Below are positions 47,361 through 54,854 of a stretch of DNA of 64,000 nt, piece after piece (the first letter of the stretch is position 1; every line of letters starts with the position of its first letter). This DNA is from UBA1952 sp965246765 (GTDB lineage Bacteria; Bacteroidota; Bacteroidia; Chitinophagales; Chitinophagaceae): the NCBI GenBank assembly GCA_965246765.1, contig CBDFFJ010000003.1:124001-188000 (forward strand), in the 5' to 3' direction. The notes under the pieces are model-generated. The model did not search any database. It was not told where the DNA came from and saw only the letters and a program-made list of their open reading frames with translations. Position numbers and translations under genes: made by a program.

Positions 47361-48533
47361 ATGAAAAAAATTCTTCTGTTCGCCACGCTGCTTTTGATAA
47401 CCGGAACTGGGCTTCGGGCACAAATCACCCTCAAGGCCCCGGACTATTTCCGCAGCCTCCCGGGTACTGTCGATTCGCTGCGCGACGCAATGCCTTCCAG
47501 CCTGGCGCTACCTGTCCAAAGCGGCCCGAATGTGAGCTGGAATTTTACCGGACTTTTCTACCTGCCCGGATGGGACAGCATCCGCTATTACAGCCCGACG
47601 CTTGCCCTTCCGGCCGTTCAATACGCGGATGACCAGCTTGATTCCCTCAGCTACAGCTATCATTTTAATGCCCGGCTGCAGCAGGGCATTGCCGGTAATG
47701 GCATCATGACCTACGGCATGCGGGTTGACTCCACCAGCTACAGCATGGGTGCCAACACCAGCAACAATAACGACACCATTACGCTGTATGGGCAGGATGT
47801 GGTTTTCATCGCAGCGCAAAATGAACTTGCACTGCCGGCGTCCTATCCCCTGAACTGGCAGAGCACTGCACGGGGGCTTATTAAAGGGGAAGTGACCTGC
47901 AATACGTTGCACTACAACAAAGCACCCTATACGCTGGTGACGAGGCGCTTTATGCAGGATACGGTGACCGGATGGGGTAAGCTGCAACTGAAAGACGAGA
48001 AAGGTGTTACCTCGGCAGCGATGGACGTGCTGCAAGTGCGGAGCTATGTGACACGGGTGGACAGCGGCTTTATCAACGGCAAGTCCATAGACCATTTTGA
48101 AGGGCTTTATATGGACGTGCCCCAGCTCATTATCAGCAGCCTCTGCCAGGAAAAATATTATAGGATAGGCGAGGTCACGCCACTGGTTACCATTACCTAT
48201 ACCAATACACTGCGCAACCAGATTAAGGAGGTGCGGGTACATCAGCGCCGACTCAACAAGCTGGGCGTGGACGGGCTGCCGATGCAGTCAAAGCTATCCA
48301 TCAGCCCGAACCCGGCAGCAAGCAGCATCGTTTCTGTCAATGGAATAGAAGATTTGCAGTCGCGAGCATACGCTTACCGCATTATGGATCTGGGCGGCCA
48401 GGTTGCCGCTTCGGGGCAGCTAACCACCAAGACCCTCAGCTTGCCTGCAGAGATGAATTCCGGCAACTACTACGTGCAAATCACTCGGGATAATGAAATT
48501 GTTGCCGTGAAGCCGCTGAGTGTCACGCGATAA
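47361..48533 (+). CDS. Secreted protein with T9SS sorting domain
   Basis: The signal peptide MKKILLFATLLLITGTGLRAQ is followed by ~290 residues of strand-rich sequence (PVQSGPNVSWNFTGLFYLPG; DTITLYGQDVVFIAAQNELALP), unrecognised, and a T9SS type A sorting domain at the end (LSISPNPAASSIVSVNGIED ... SGNYYVQITRDNEIVAV). The 'G-x-x-x-SWNF' opening is common in Bacteroidota secreted proteins of unknown function. It ends 11 bases inside the convergent ardC-like gene. Confidence 0.88.
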   Translation: MKKILLFATLLLITGTGLRAQITLKAPDYFRSLPGTVDSLRDAMPSSLALPVQSGPNVSWNFTGLFYLPGWDSIRYYSPTLALPAVQYADDQLDSLSYSYHFNARLQQGIAGNGIMTYGMRVDSTSYSMGANTSNNNDTITLYGQDVVFIAAQNELALPASYPLNWQSTARGLIKGEVTCNTLHYNKAPYTLVTRRFMQDTVTGWGKLQLKDEKGVTSAAMDVLQVRSYVTRVDSGFINGKSIDHFEGLYMDVPQLIISSLCQEKYYRIGEVTPLVTITYTNTLRNQIKEVRVHQRRLNKLGVDGLPMQSKLSISPNPAASSIVSVNGIEDLQSRAYAYRIMDLGGQVAASGQLTTKTLSLPAEMNSGNYYVQITRDNEIVAVKPLSVTR

Positions 48534-49413
48534 CCGGCGCGGCCGGTTGCAGACCCTGCAAAAAATCTGCGGCCTTTGTCGCCTCACTGGCAGCAGTCAG
48601 GATAGCCTTCTTGTCTTCTTTCAACACCGTCAGCCAGGAGGAAAGATAGGCGGCGTGATCCGGGCGCGGCACATTGGTAATTTCCAGCTCGGCGCAGAGG
48701 AAGGCAGCACCTAATTCTGCAATCAATTCCTCACAGGCATAGGCATTGCTGCCAAACCGCCCTTTCAGATCACGGTTGCAGCGGGCCGGGTGACCCGACC
48801 AATGGGCCAACTCGTGGAGCTCCGTGCTGTAAAAATTCTCGGTGGCGGTGCTCGTGCCGCTGTCCATGAAGGAGGTTTCTGGCGGCATATAAATTTTGTC
48901 GCGCAGGGGCAGGTAACAGGCCCCTTCGCCCTCCCGGTACTCAACGACGGCTTTGGTATTGGCGATAAAGCCGTCCACTGCCGCAATCCGCTCCACCAAA
49001 GGTCTTTGCTCCGGCACTTCGACTGTTTCAAGGCTGTAAGAGATCAGCTGGCAGCGATTAAAGACGTAGGAGCTTTTGATAAAAGGTACCCGTTTGACAT
49101 CGCCGTTTTCCTGCTCCCTTTCAAAGGTGTCGTAGTAGATAATCATGGTGCCCTTTTCACCTTTTGCGACGCATTCTTTCTGCGCCTGCCATTGCTTGAA
49201 GCTGGCCCATTCGTGGGTAGCGTAACCGTTTGCTTCATTGGCAATCCACAGCAAGGGGATATTGATGCCGCGATATTTCTTGCCGGTGGTGCAATTCTTC
49301 GGGATGGTAAAGGGCAGGCTGTTCTCGCCTGTCCATGGCTTTTGCCAGGGGACAGTGCCTTTTTCCAGTTGCTCAATGATGGTGGCGGTGACTTTTTCAT
49401 GCAGGTCGGACAT
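48523..49413 (-). CDS. ardC: ArdC-like antirestriction protein (zincin-type)
   Basis: The 296-residue product has the ArdC N-terminal ssDNA-binding domain (VTATIIEQLEKGTVPWQKPW; YRGINIPLLWIANEANGYAT; FKQWQAQKECVAKGEKGTMI) and a C-terminal metallopeptidase-like domain with the zinc motif HELAHW in FYSTELHELAHWSGHPARCN (~residues 200-220). ArdC proteins protect incoming plasmid DNA from restriction in the new host. AAAGGAAA lies six bases before the ATG. It is the last gene of the minus-strand block and overlaps the convergent T9SS gene by 11 bases. Confidence 0.93.
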   Translation of the reverse strand: MSDLHEKVTATIIEQLEKGTVPWQKPWTGENSLPFTIPKNCTTGKKYRGINIPLLWIANEANGYATHEWASFKQWQAQKECVAKGEKGTMIIYYDTFEREQENGDVKRVPFIKSSYVFNRCQLISYSLETVEVPEQRPLVERIAAVDGFIANTKAVVEYREGEGACYLPLRDKIYMPPETSFMDSGTSTATENFYSTELHELAHWSGHPARCNRDLKGRFGSNAYACEELIAELGAAFLCAELEITNVPRPDHAAYLSSWLTVLKEDKKAILTAASEATKAADFLQGLQPAAPVIA

Positions 49414-49456
49414 GGCCGGTTTCCTTTCTTGACGTGTGCGCTGACGGCTGGGTGGA

Positions 49457-49484
49457 AATAGGAGCTTCCGGAGAAGCTCCTATT
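49457..49484 (-). terminator. Hairpin between ArdC-N paralogue and ardC-like gene
   Basis: A perfect 12-bp stem AATAGGAGCTTC/GAAGCTCCTATT with a CGGA loop lies in the gap of the two minus-strand genes. No T run follows in the minus direction, so it may act as a weak terminator or a processing site. Confidence 0.4.
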
Positions 49485-49491
49485 CTGCTGT

Positions 49492-49833
49492 CTATTGCTG
49501 TTTGGCCTGGGCGGCTTTGAAGCTTTCCAACTGGCAGCGGTTGAAAAGAAACACCCGCCTGGCCTGCGGCCCGGCATCGCCTTCGGCCTGCTCGTAAAAG
49601 AGTACGAGGGTACCTTTCTCGCCTTTGGCGATGGTCTGCTTGGCGGTGTTCCATTGTTTCATGGTTGCCCATTCGCGGGAGCCATAGCCCCGGTAAAGGC
49701 CTTCCTCCTGCAGCCGCTTTGCTTTGTCGCCGAAGTAAGACTTGCCGGTCACGGCATTGACGGGCGTGTTGCTTTCGGATGTTGCTGCCGGAGTGTTGGC
49801 AGTCCGGGCTGTTGTGATGATTGTTTTAGACAT
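49492..49833 (-). CDS. Truncated ArdC-like paralogue (N-terminal domain part only)
   Basis: Residues ~30-110 (GKSYFGDKAKRLQEEGLYRG; REWATMKQWNTAKQTIAKGE; KGTLVLFYEQAEGD; RRVFLFNRCQLESF) match the middle of the neighbouring ArdC-like protein segment by segment, including WA-x-x-KQW and VFNRCQL. The zinc peptidase half is absent, and the N-terminal 25 residues are a low-complexity A/T/S stretch. AAAGGAAG lies six bases before the ATG, so it is expressed as a small protein. It may be a stand-alone DNA-binding ArdC-N module or a remnant of a duplication. The 325 bases upstream (49834-50159) hold no gene that I can support. Confidence 0.75.
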   Translation of the reverse strand: MSKTIITTARTANTPAATSESNTPVNAVTGKSYFGDKAKRLQEEGLYRGYGSREWATMKQWNTAKQTIAKGEKGTLVLFYEQAEGDAGPQARRVFLFNRCQLESFKAAQAKQQ

Positions 49834-50159
49834 GGTAGGCTTCCTTTCTGTGGGTTGATGGTTGCAGCGAGATGACCAACCGGGGCACCAGCGACGGTGT
49901 CAATAAAGCATTTTGGATGGGCGGGTGAATGCGCGGGCACCGCGCAGAGGAAAATGCGGCATTGACGCCGGAAGCGACCCGGTTAATCTCAATGCAAAAC
50001 CATCAATTCAGCTACAGAAAGGATGATTCCCGTTATGTCGAACCGGGCAATCAATCCCTGCACAGAACAGTCCCCTGCATGCCGCATCTGTCAGAACCCA
50101 TGTCCCCTCAGCGCTGCGCCGCTTGATGGTCGGCGGTTTGTAAGTCAGCAGGTCAATGC

Positions 50160-50573
50160 TTACGGCGGCGATGGTTTGGGCGGCTTTGTCACCTTGGTGC
50201 CGCCATAGGCTTGTGCCTTTGCCAAAAGGATCGGGTCATCGGTGATTTTACCGGCGAGTGCCGCAGCTTTGGCGTAGACGCTGATCGGGTGTTGCCCCTT
50301 GAACTGCGTGTCCGGCTCAATAAGCAGCCCTGTTGCATTCTGCAGGAACAAGAGCCAATCAATAGACACGTAGCCGTATTCCGGCTTGCCGTAACTGTAA
50401 TCGAGCAGGCCGAAGGCATATTCAGGGCTGTCGGGGTCAATTTCGGCCAGCAGAAAACTGTCCGTTAAGTCCCCAAGAAGTTTGACGACCGGGTAATGGT
50501 CTTTGCCCGCATTATCCGGCGCGCCGTTTTGAATGAGTTGCCATTCCTGTGCGGCAGTCAGTAAGCCAGCCAT
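50160..50573 (-). CDS. DUF2958 family protein
   Basis: The 137-residue product follows the DUF2958 plan: an N-terminal LTAAQEWQLIQNGAPDNAGK, DHYPVVKLLGDLTDSFLLAEIDPDSPEYAFGL (the conserved strand pair with a W/F-L-x-x-E), then the LDYSYGKPEYGYVSIDWLLF segment and a C-terminal HPISVYAKAAAL. DUF2958 proteins are typical of plasmids and islands and their function is unknown. AAAGGAGG precedes the ATG by five bases. It lies 11 bases after the two-domain homologue. Confidence 0.85.
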   Translation of the reverse strand: MAGLLTAAQEWQLIQNGAPDNAGKDHYPVVKLLGDLTDSFLLAEIDPDSPEYAFGLLDYSYGKPEYGYVSIDWLLFLQNATGLLIEPDTQFKGQHPISVYAKAAALAGKITDDPILLAKAQAYGGTKVTKPPKPSPP

Positions 50574-50584
50574 CGTTTCCTCCT

Positions 50585-51394
50585 TTACGGCTGCGGCGGA
50601 CGGGGCATCTGACCAGGCTGCGGCGACTGGTCAAGCTGCGCAATCTCCAGTAGCCTGGCGTCCTCGGTAATCTCCTGCGCAAGAGACGCAGCCCTCGCAT
50701 ATACGCTGATGGGGTACCTGGCTTTAAAGTACTGGTCACGCTCTACCGGCAGGCCGAGCTTGCCGCCGATGGAAGCCAGTTCGCTCATCAGCACATAGCC
50801 GAGTTCGGGGAAGCCCAGTCCCAGATCGCAAAGCCCGAAAGCCATGTCCGGCTCGTCGGGGTCAAGCTCTGTCAGCAGCCACCGTGCTCCGGCATCGACC
50901 ATAAAGAACTTCACAACCGGGTAATGGTCTTTGCCGCGATTGTCCGGATGGCCGTTGCGCAGAAGCTGGCTGCGCTGTTCGGCGGTCATCATGCGCATCT
51001 CGGGGCGGAAGGATTCCAGCGTTTGCGCATCGCCGGCGGCAGCGGCTCTCAGAATTTCGTCGTCCTCGGTAAAACCGCCAAAGGCTTTTGCCGCCGTGGC
51101 ATAAACGCTGAGCGGATAGCGGGCGGTAAAACCCCGGTCAATCCGGGTGGCCAGGTCCGGCAGGTGGTCAAACTGGGCGAGCTCCTGTTGGGTGACATAG
51201 CCCAAAGATGGTTTGCCATCGTCTAAATCGCATAGGCCGAAAGCGGCAGAGCTATGGTCAATGTAAGACAGGAGCCAGACGGAGTTTGTGGCGGGGCTGT
51301 AAAAATTTACAACCGGAAAATGGTCTTTGTCCCGGTTCTCATCCGCACCGTTGTCCATCAACTGCCGGCGCTGCTCATTCGTCATCTGATCCAT
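50585..51394 (-). CDS. Double-domain DUF2958 protein
   Basis: Two DUF2958 domains are fused in 269 residues: domain 1 (residues ~1-130: NEQRRQLMDNGADENRDKDH, FPVVNFYSPATNSVWLLSYI, KPSLGYVTQQELAQF, YPLSVYATAAKAFGG) and domain 2 (~131-269: AEQRSQLLRNGHPDNRGKDH, YPVVKFFMVDAGARWLLTEL, FPELGYVLMSELASIGGKLG). The family normally has a single domain of ~115 residues. AAAGGAAA precedes the ATG. Its 5' end overlaps the methyltransferase gene by 20 bases. Function unknown. Confidence 0.85.
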   Translation of the reverse strand: MDQMTNEQRRQLMDNGADENRDKDHFPVVNFYSPATNSVWLLSYIDHSSAAFGLCDLDDGKPSLGYVTQQELAQFDHLPDLATRIDRGFTARYPLSVYATAAKAFGGFTEDDEILRAAAAGDAQTLESFRPEMRMMTAEQRSQLLRNGHPDNRGKDHYPVVKFFMVDAGARWLLTELDPDEPDMAFGLCDLGLGFPELGYVLMSELASIGGKLGLPVERDQYFKARYPISVYARAASLAQEITEDARLLEIAQLDQSPQPGQMPRPPQP

Positions 51395-52211
51395 TTATTT
51401 TCCTTTCGTGGCTTGTGGGGTGTCCTTGCGTGGTAAGCCGCGCTGTTATGGCGCGATGATAATCCGGGTGAATCTCGGCGCTGATAAAGTTGCGGCCCAG
51501 CTCACGGCAAAGCCGCAGCTCATTGCCGCTGCCGCCAAACAGAATAAGGCAGTCGTCATTTTCCTTCGTACAGGACTTAATCAGCGTTTCCACGAGCGGC
51601 AGCGGAATCTGGCAGGGATGAGCCGTTTTATCCTTACTGGTGTTTTTGACGATGTCGTGATAGAGCCAGCTATAGGGCATCCGGCCTTTATGGCCCCCTG
51701 CAATCCGCTTCTGAATACGCCGGTCGTTCAGGTTCTGATAAGGTTCTGCAATCTGCTCCTTATAGAAGCGATTGCCTTTACACTTAGTGGCGTGAAGGAT
51801 GGAGCGGTGCGCCGTCGTCAGAAAGCGCGGGCTATGGCCGGTATTGGTGTTGTACACCCAGACATATTCGCGCACCGCATGGGCCATCCCGTCCAGGTAA
51901 TACACCCGCAGGTAAGCGTTCTGCGCCGGATAATTCATCAGGAACAGGTTGCCGTCCGGTTTAAGGACGCGCATACATTCATCGGCCAGGCGCATATACC
52001 ATTCCAGGTAATCGTCCCAGGGACGCGTGTAGCTCTTCCCGGCGTAATTGATGCCGATATTATAGTCGGGGTCTCCATAGACCATATCGAGGCTGTTACC
52101 GGGAATGCGTTTCAGCACATCGAAGATGTCTTCGTTAAACACCTTGTTGCGCAATGGGGCAAGCGCATCCGCGCCGGCATCAGGATGCGGGGGTGTGAGG
52201 GCAATGGTCAA
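51375..52211 (-). CDS. DNA adenine-type methyltransferase with DPDY motif
   Basis: The 278-residue protein is a site-specific DNA methyltransferase of the beta order (catalytic motif first, SAM motif last). Motif IV is DPDYNIG (residues 47-53) where DPPY is usual. Motif I is LILFGGSGNELRLC (~222-235) where F-x-G-S-G-T is usual. Conserved neighbours are VLKPDGNLFLMNYP and HPCQIPLPLVETLI. No restriction enzyme gene is nearby, so it may be an orphan that guards the element against host restriction. The start is TTG at 52211 with AAAGGA ten bases upstream; no ATG fits. Confidence 0.88.
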   Translation of the reverse strand: MTIALTPPHPDAGADALAPLRNKVFNEDIFDVLKRIPGNSLDMVYGDPDYNIGINYAGKSYTRPWDDYLEWYMRLADECMRVLKPDGNLFLMNYPAQNAYLRVYYLDGMAHAVREYVWVYNTNTGHSPRFLTTAHRSILHATKCKGNRFYKEQIAEPYQNLNDRRIQKRIAGGHKGRMPYSWLYHDIVKNTSKDKTAHPCQIPLPLVETLIKSCTKENDDCLILFGGSGNELRLCRELGRNFISAEIHPDYHRAITARLTTQGHPTSHERKINGSDDE

Positions 52212-52276
52212 AGTGAGCCAGTCCTTTCTGTGTATTGAGTGATGGTTGTCGCGGGGCGTCCCGTAAGCGGAGGCTG

Positions 52277-53374
52277 CTAAGCAATATGCGGGCGAAGCCC
52301 CTTGCGGGTGGGGTTTGCGGGTGTCGCACCCTCACCGGTATCGTATCCCGCCGCTGCCTGCTGCTGCTCGGTGACCTTTCTGGCTGCCGGGTCCTTTGCC
52401 CAGTAATCGGAGAGGTCTTTGTAGCCCGCGTACAGGCTTTGCATGGACCGGACGGTCAGGCCCGCCTCACCAAGGGTTTCGCTCATAAAATGCGTGGCCT
52501 TCGTGCCGGCATCGTCATTATCCAGAAAGAGGATAACGGTTTCTATCTGCTCTTTGGCCGCAATGATATTTGCAACAATCTCCCCGCAGAAACACAGCGA
52601 GTTCAGCACGACAATGTTGTGCTCCGGCCCTGGCGTGTCCTGCATCTCCAGCCAGGACAGGAAGTCCCACATGCCTTCAAAGACAAACACCTTACTGCTT
52701 ACCAGCGCCCGGAAGGTCGTCGGCGCCTTGGGCCGGATGCTGGTCTTGAAGGTGATGCCCTTTTTCGGATTAGGGATGCTGATTTCATAGCCGGAATTAC
52801 TGCCCGCGCTCCGGTCGTTGCGAAAGGCAAAGCCATTCTGCTTTTTATCCGGGTAAACGCTATCCTGCAGCCAGACCTGCTTCAGGTAGCGAGAGGCAAG
52901 GGTCTCGCTGATGCGGCGCTTTTGCAGCTCCGCCGTAAGGCCGGGATAAAAAATGCGCTCGTGATGCCTGATGATTTTATACCGCCCTGTCCCGGTGCTC
53001 TTTTCGCCACCGGCAAGGCGCGTCAGGGGCCGTTTGTAGGCTTGCGGTAGCTCCTGCTGCACATCCTGCCCGGCAAAGGGCGCCAGCGCGGCCAAGGCTT
53101 CTTTAATGGCGCTTCTGCGGTCTTTGCCGTGGTAGTCGCACCAGAGGTCAATGATGTCGCCGCCCGACCCGTTACCGGTGGTAGTATGCGCGGCATGGCC
53201 GAAGTCATACCACTTGTTCAGGGCCTCATTGATTTTGAAGGAGGCGGTTTTCTCATTCGGACGGAATGGCGAAAAGTACCAGACCTGCTTGTCGCGGTCG
53301 GTATGGGCGTACTTGCCGCCCAGGTGCTGCACCAGCACGTAAAGCGGAATGGCGCGGGCTGCGGTAATGTTCAT
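52277..53374 (-). CDS. Toprim-domain DNA primase of the mobile element
   Basis: I chose ATG 53374 (MNITAARAIPLYVLVQHLGG), with GGAGG ten bases upstream. The N-terminus has the plan of a DnaG zinc-finger region (WYFSPFRPNEKTASFKINEA, WYDFGHAAH, GGDIIDLW) but without the metal-binding cysteines, as is typical of small Bacteroidota element primases. The Toprim domain follows at ~200-320, with VFVFEGMWDFLSWLE (Glu) and VILFLDNDDAG (Asp pair). The product has 365 residues and would prime replication of the transferred strand. The C-terminal tail is low complexity. Confidence 0.88.
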   Translation of the reverse strand: MNITAARAIPLYVLVQHLGGKYAHTDRDKQVWYFSPFRPNEKTASFKINEALNKWYDFGHAAHTTTGNGSGGDIIDLWCDYHGKDRRSAIKEALAALAPFAGQDVQQELPQAYKRPLTRLAGGEKSTGTGRYKIIRHHERIFYPGLTAELQKRRISETLASRYLKQVWLQDSVYPDKKQNGFAFRNDRSAGSNSGYEISIPNPKKGITFKTSIRPKAPTTFRALVSSKVFVFEGMWDFLSWLEMQDTPGPEHNIVVLNSLCFCGEIVANIIAAKEQIETVILFLDNDDAGTKATHFMSETLGEAGLTVRSMQSLYAGYKDLSDYWAKDPAARKVTEQQQAAAGYDTGEGATPANPTRKGLRPHIA

Positions 53375-53439
53375 AGGCTGCTGCCTCCGGAAAGATGCGG
53401 GGAGAGTGAAAAGGGCCAAGAAAAGGAAAAGGCGCGGGG

Positions 53440-53679
53440 TTAGACTTTTTCCTGCCGTTGCCGGATGTCTGCGATGCAGCGGCGGATATCGTCCACATGC
53501 CAGCCGGTGATGCGCTCGCTGAGCTTGACGCCGCGCGGGTATTTGCCTTTGGAAATGCCAAGCCACCAGGTAGACTTGCTGACGGGAATGACCCGCAGGA
53601 CTTCCGGCAGGCGCAGATAGCCGCTTTCCGGCAGGGAGGGGGTAGAAAACGAACGGTCAAAGAGGCGTGGTAAAGTCAT
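53440..53679 (-). CDS. AlpA-family regulator
   Basis: I chose ATG 53679 (MTLPRLFDRSF), with AAAGGAAA four bases upstream. The 79-residue product contains the AlpA-type helix-turn-helix GYLRLPEVLRVIPVSKSTWW followed by a wing GKYPRGVKLSERITGWHVDD and helix IRRCIADIRQRQ. AlpA regulators control excision of islands and are common in Proteobacteria; their presence supports a foreign source of this block. It lies 65 bases upstream of the primase gene on the same strand. Confidence 0.9.
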   Translation of the reverse strand: MTLPRLFDRSFSTPSLPESGYLRLPEVLRVIPVSKSTWWLGISKGKYPRGVKLSERITGWHVDDIRRCIADIRQRQEKV

Positions 53680-53709
53680 GGGCTTTCCTTTCCGGGGTGA
53701 AGCGGACAA

Positions 53710-53741
53710 TAAAAAAAGAGCAGACTTGAAAAGCTGCTCTT
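53710..53741 (-). terminator. Rho-independent terminator of the upstream DUF2958 gene
   Basis: On the minus strand AAGAGCAG/CTGCTCTT with a ten-base loop is followed by a run of seven T. It splits the minus-strand block into two transcripts. Confidence 0.85.
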
Positions 53742-53764
53742 GCAAGATGCGAGTAGGAGGCGGA

Positions 53765-54199
53765 TCACGGTTGCAGATGCAGTGCCTTCGTGAAAGGCCG
53801 TGTGACAGGTTGTACCGGGCTGAGGTAGTCTAAGGCTTCCTGCAAGCAATCGTAATCATCCGTCAATCCGCCGTTGAGCCGGGCAGCGGTTTGATATACG
53901 GACATGCAGAAGCGTGGGACAAATTCTTTGTCGCGCTGGACATGATGCATTTGCAGCGGGTCGCTCATCAGTTCCAGCAAGGTCAGGTCAATAAACCCTG
54001 CTTCAATGTCGCCACGGCCATAGTCAGACAGGCCGTAGCCATAGAGCCGATAGTTATTGACGACAATCTCACTGACCAGCCAGGTGCAACCGGTTCCGGC
54101 CAAAAACAGTCTGGCGACGGGTGCCCAATCCCGCCCATGATTAGACGGCTTGCCTTGTTCCAGCAACGTTTCAAATTGTTCCTGCGTAAATAGACGCAT
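53765..54199 (-). CDS. DUF2958-like protein
   Basis: The 144-residue product shows the family plan in a divergent form: RLFTQEQFETLLEQGKPSNHG, WAPVARLFLAGTGCTWLVSEI, YGLSDYGRGDIEAGFIDLTL and FCMSVYQTAARLNGG. AAAGGAG precedes the ATG by six bases. A dyad lies about 40 bases upstream of the start and a terminator directly downstream, so this is a single-gene transcript. It is the third DUF2958 gene of the block. Confidence 0.75.
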   Translation of the reverse strand: MRLFTQEQFETLLEQGKPSNHGRDWAPVARLFLAGTGCTWLVSEIVVNNYRLYGYGLSDYGRGDIEAGFIDLTLLELMSDPLQMHHVQRDKEFVPRFCMSVYQTAARLNGGLTDDYDCLQEALDYLSPVQPVTRPFTKALHLQP

Positions 54200-54238
54200 C
54201 TCTATCTCCTTTCAAAGCGTTGGGACCTAGGATGATGT

Positions 54239-54265
54239 TCCTAAATACCGGGGTGTATTTTAGGA
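54239..54265. promoter_or_regulatory. Dyad upstream of DUF2958 gene, possible operator
   Basis: TCCTAAATAC (54239-54248) faces GTATTTTAGGA (54255-54265), an inverted repeat with one unpaired base. It lies 40-66 bases upstream of the start codon at 54199. Confidence 0.45.
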
Positions 54266-54854
54266 CTATATTCCCTTTAAAATGAAATGTCAACCATATC
54301 GGACCCGATTATTTTCAGACCAGTTATAGCTGCGATGTCAGATGGATACGGGGTAATTACAGACCAATCAGTTGCAGTCACAGGTGCAGTCAATTTTTGT
54401 AGCGAAGAACACGAATCCTGATGCCAAGCTAAAAAGCAGATGGAGGTGTAATATCTGTCAGCCAAATGTGTGGTTAGCGTCGCTTGGGTCATTCCTGACA
54501 GTGTCAAAAGCGGTATCTCCTCAATGGAAATGCGCCAACGAAAAGTGGCGACGACGATTCAAAAGTCTGTCGTCGTCCCCGGCATGAAGCGCCTTCCCAT
54601 GCTGGCTCAATGAAAGCCGCGATATATAGATAGGCAAATCGTTCCTTTAGGTTTGGAGAAATACATTAGCAGCTGGCGCAGTGTAAGCGCAATAAACAGG
54701 TCGGTCCTACCGATTATAAGGCACCTGCAACACGCGAGTGTGGTACCGCTAAAGGGGTCAAAAACTTAAAGTAAAGGATGATGTCGAAAGTTCCTGGGAG
54801 GGAAATGTTATATCATTGACGAGGCTACCAGATGTCAACCGAAGTTCATCCAGA
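54266..54854. other. Intergenic stretch without a supported gene
   Basis: About 590 bases between the DUF2958 gene and the SIR2 gene hold no gene that I can support. A minus-strand frame from TTG 54507 to 54277 (76 codons) with GAGGAG upstream is possible but has no recognisable protein character. This stretch marks the change from the GC-rich block to the AT-richer SIR2 operon. Confidence 0.4.
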
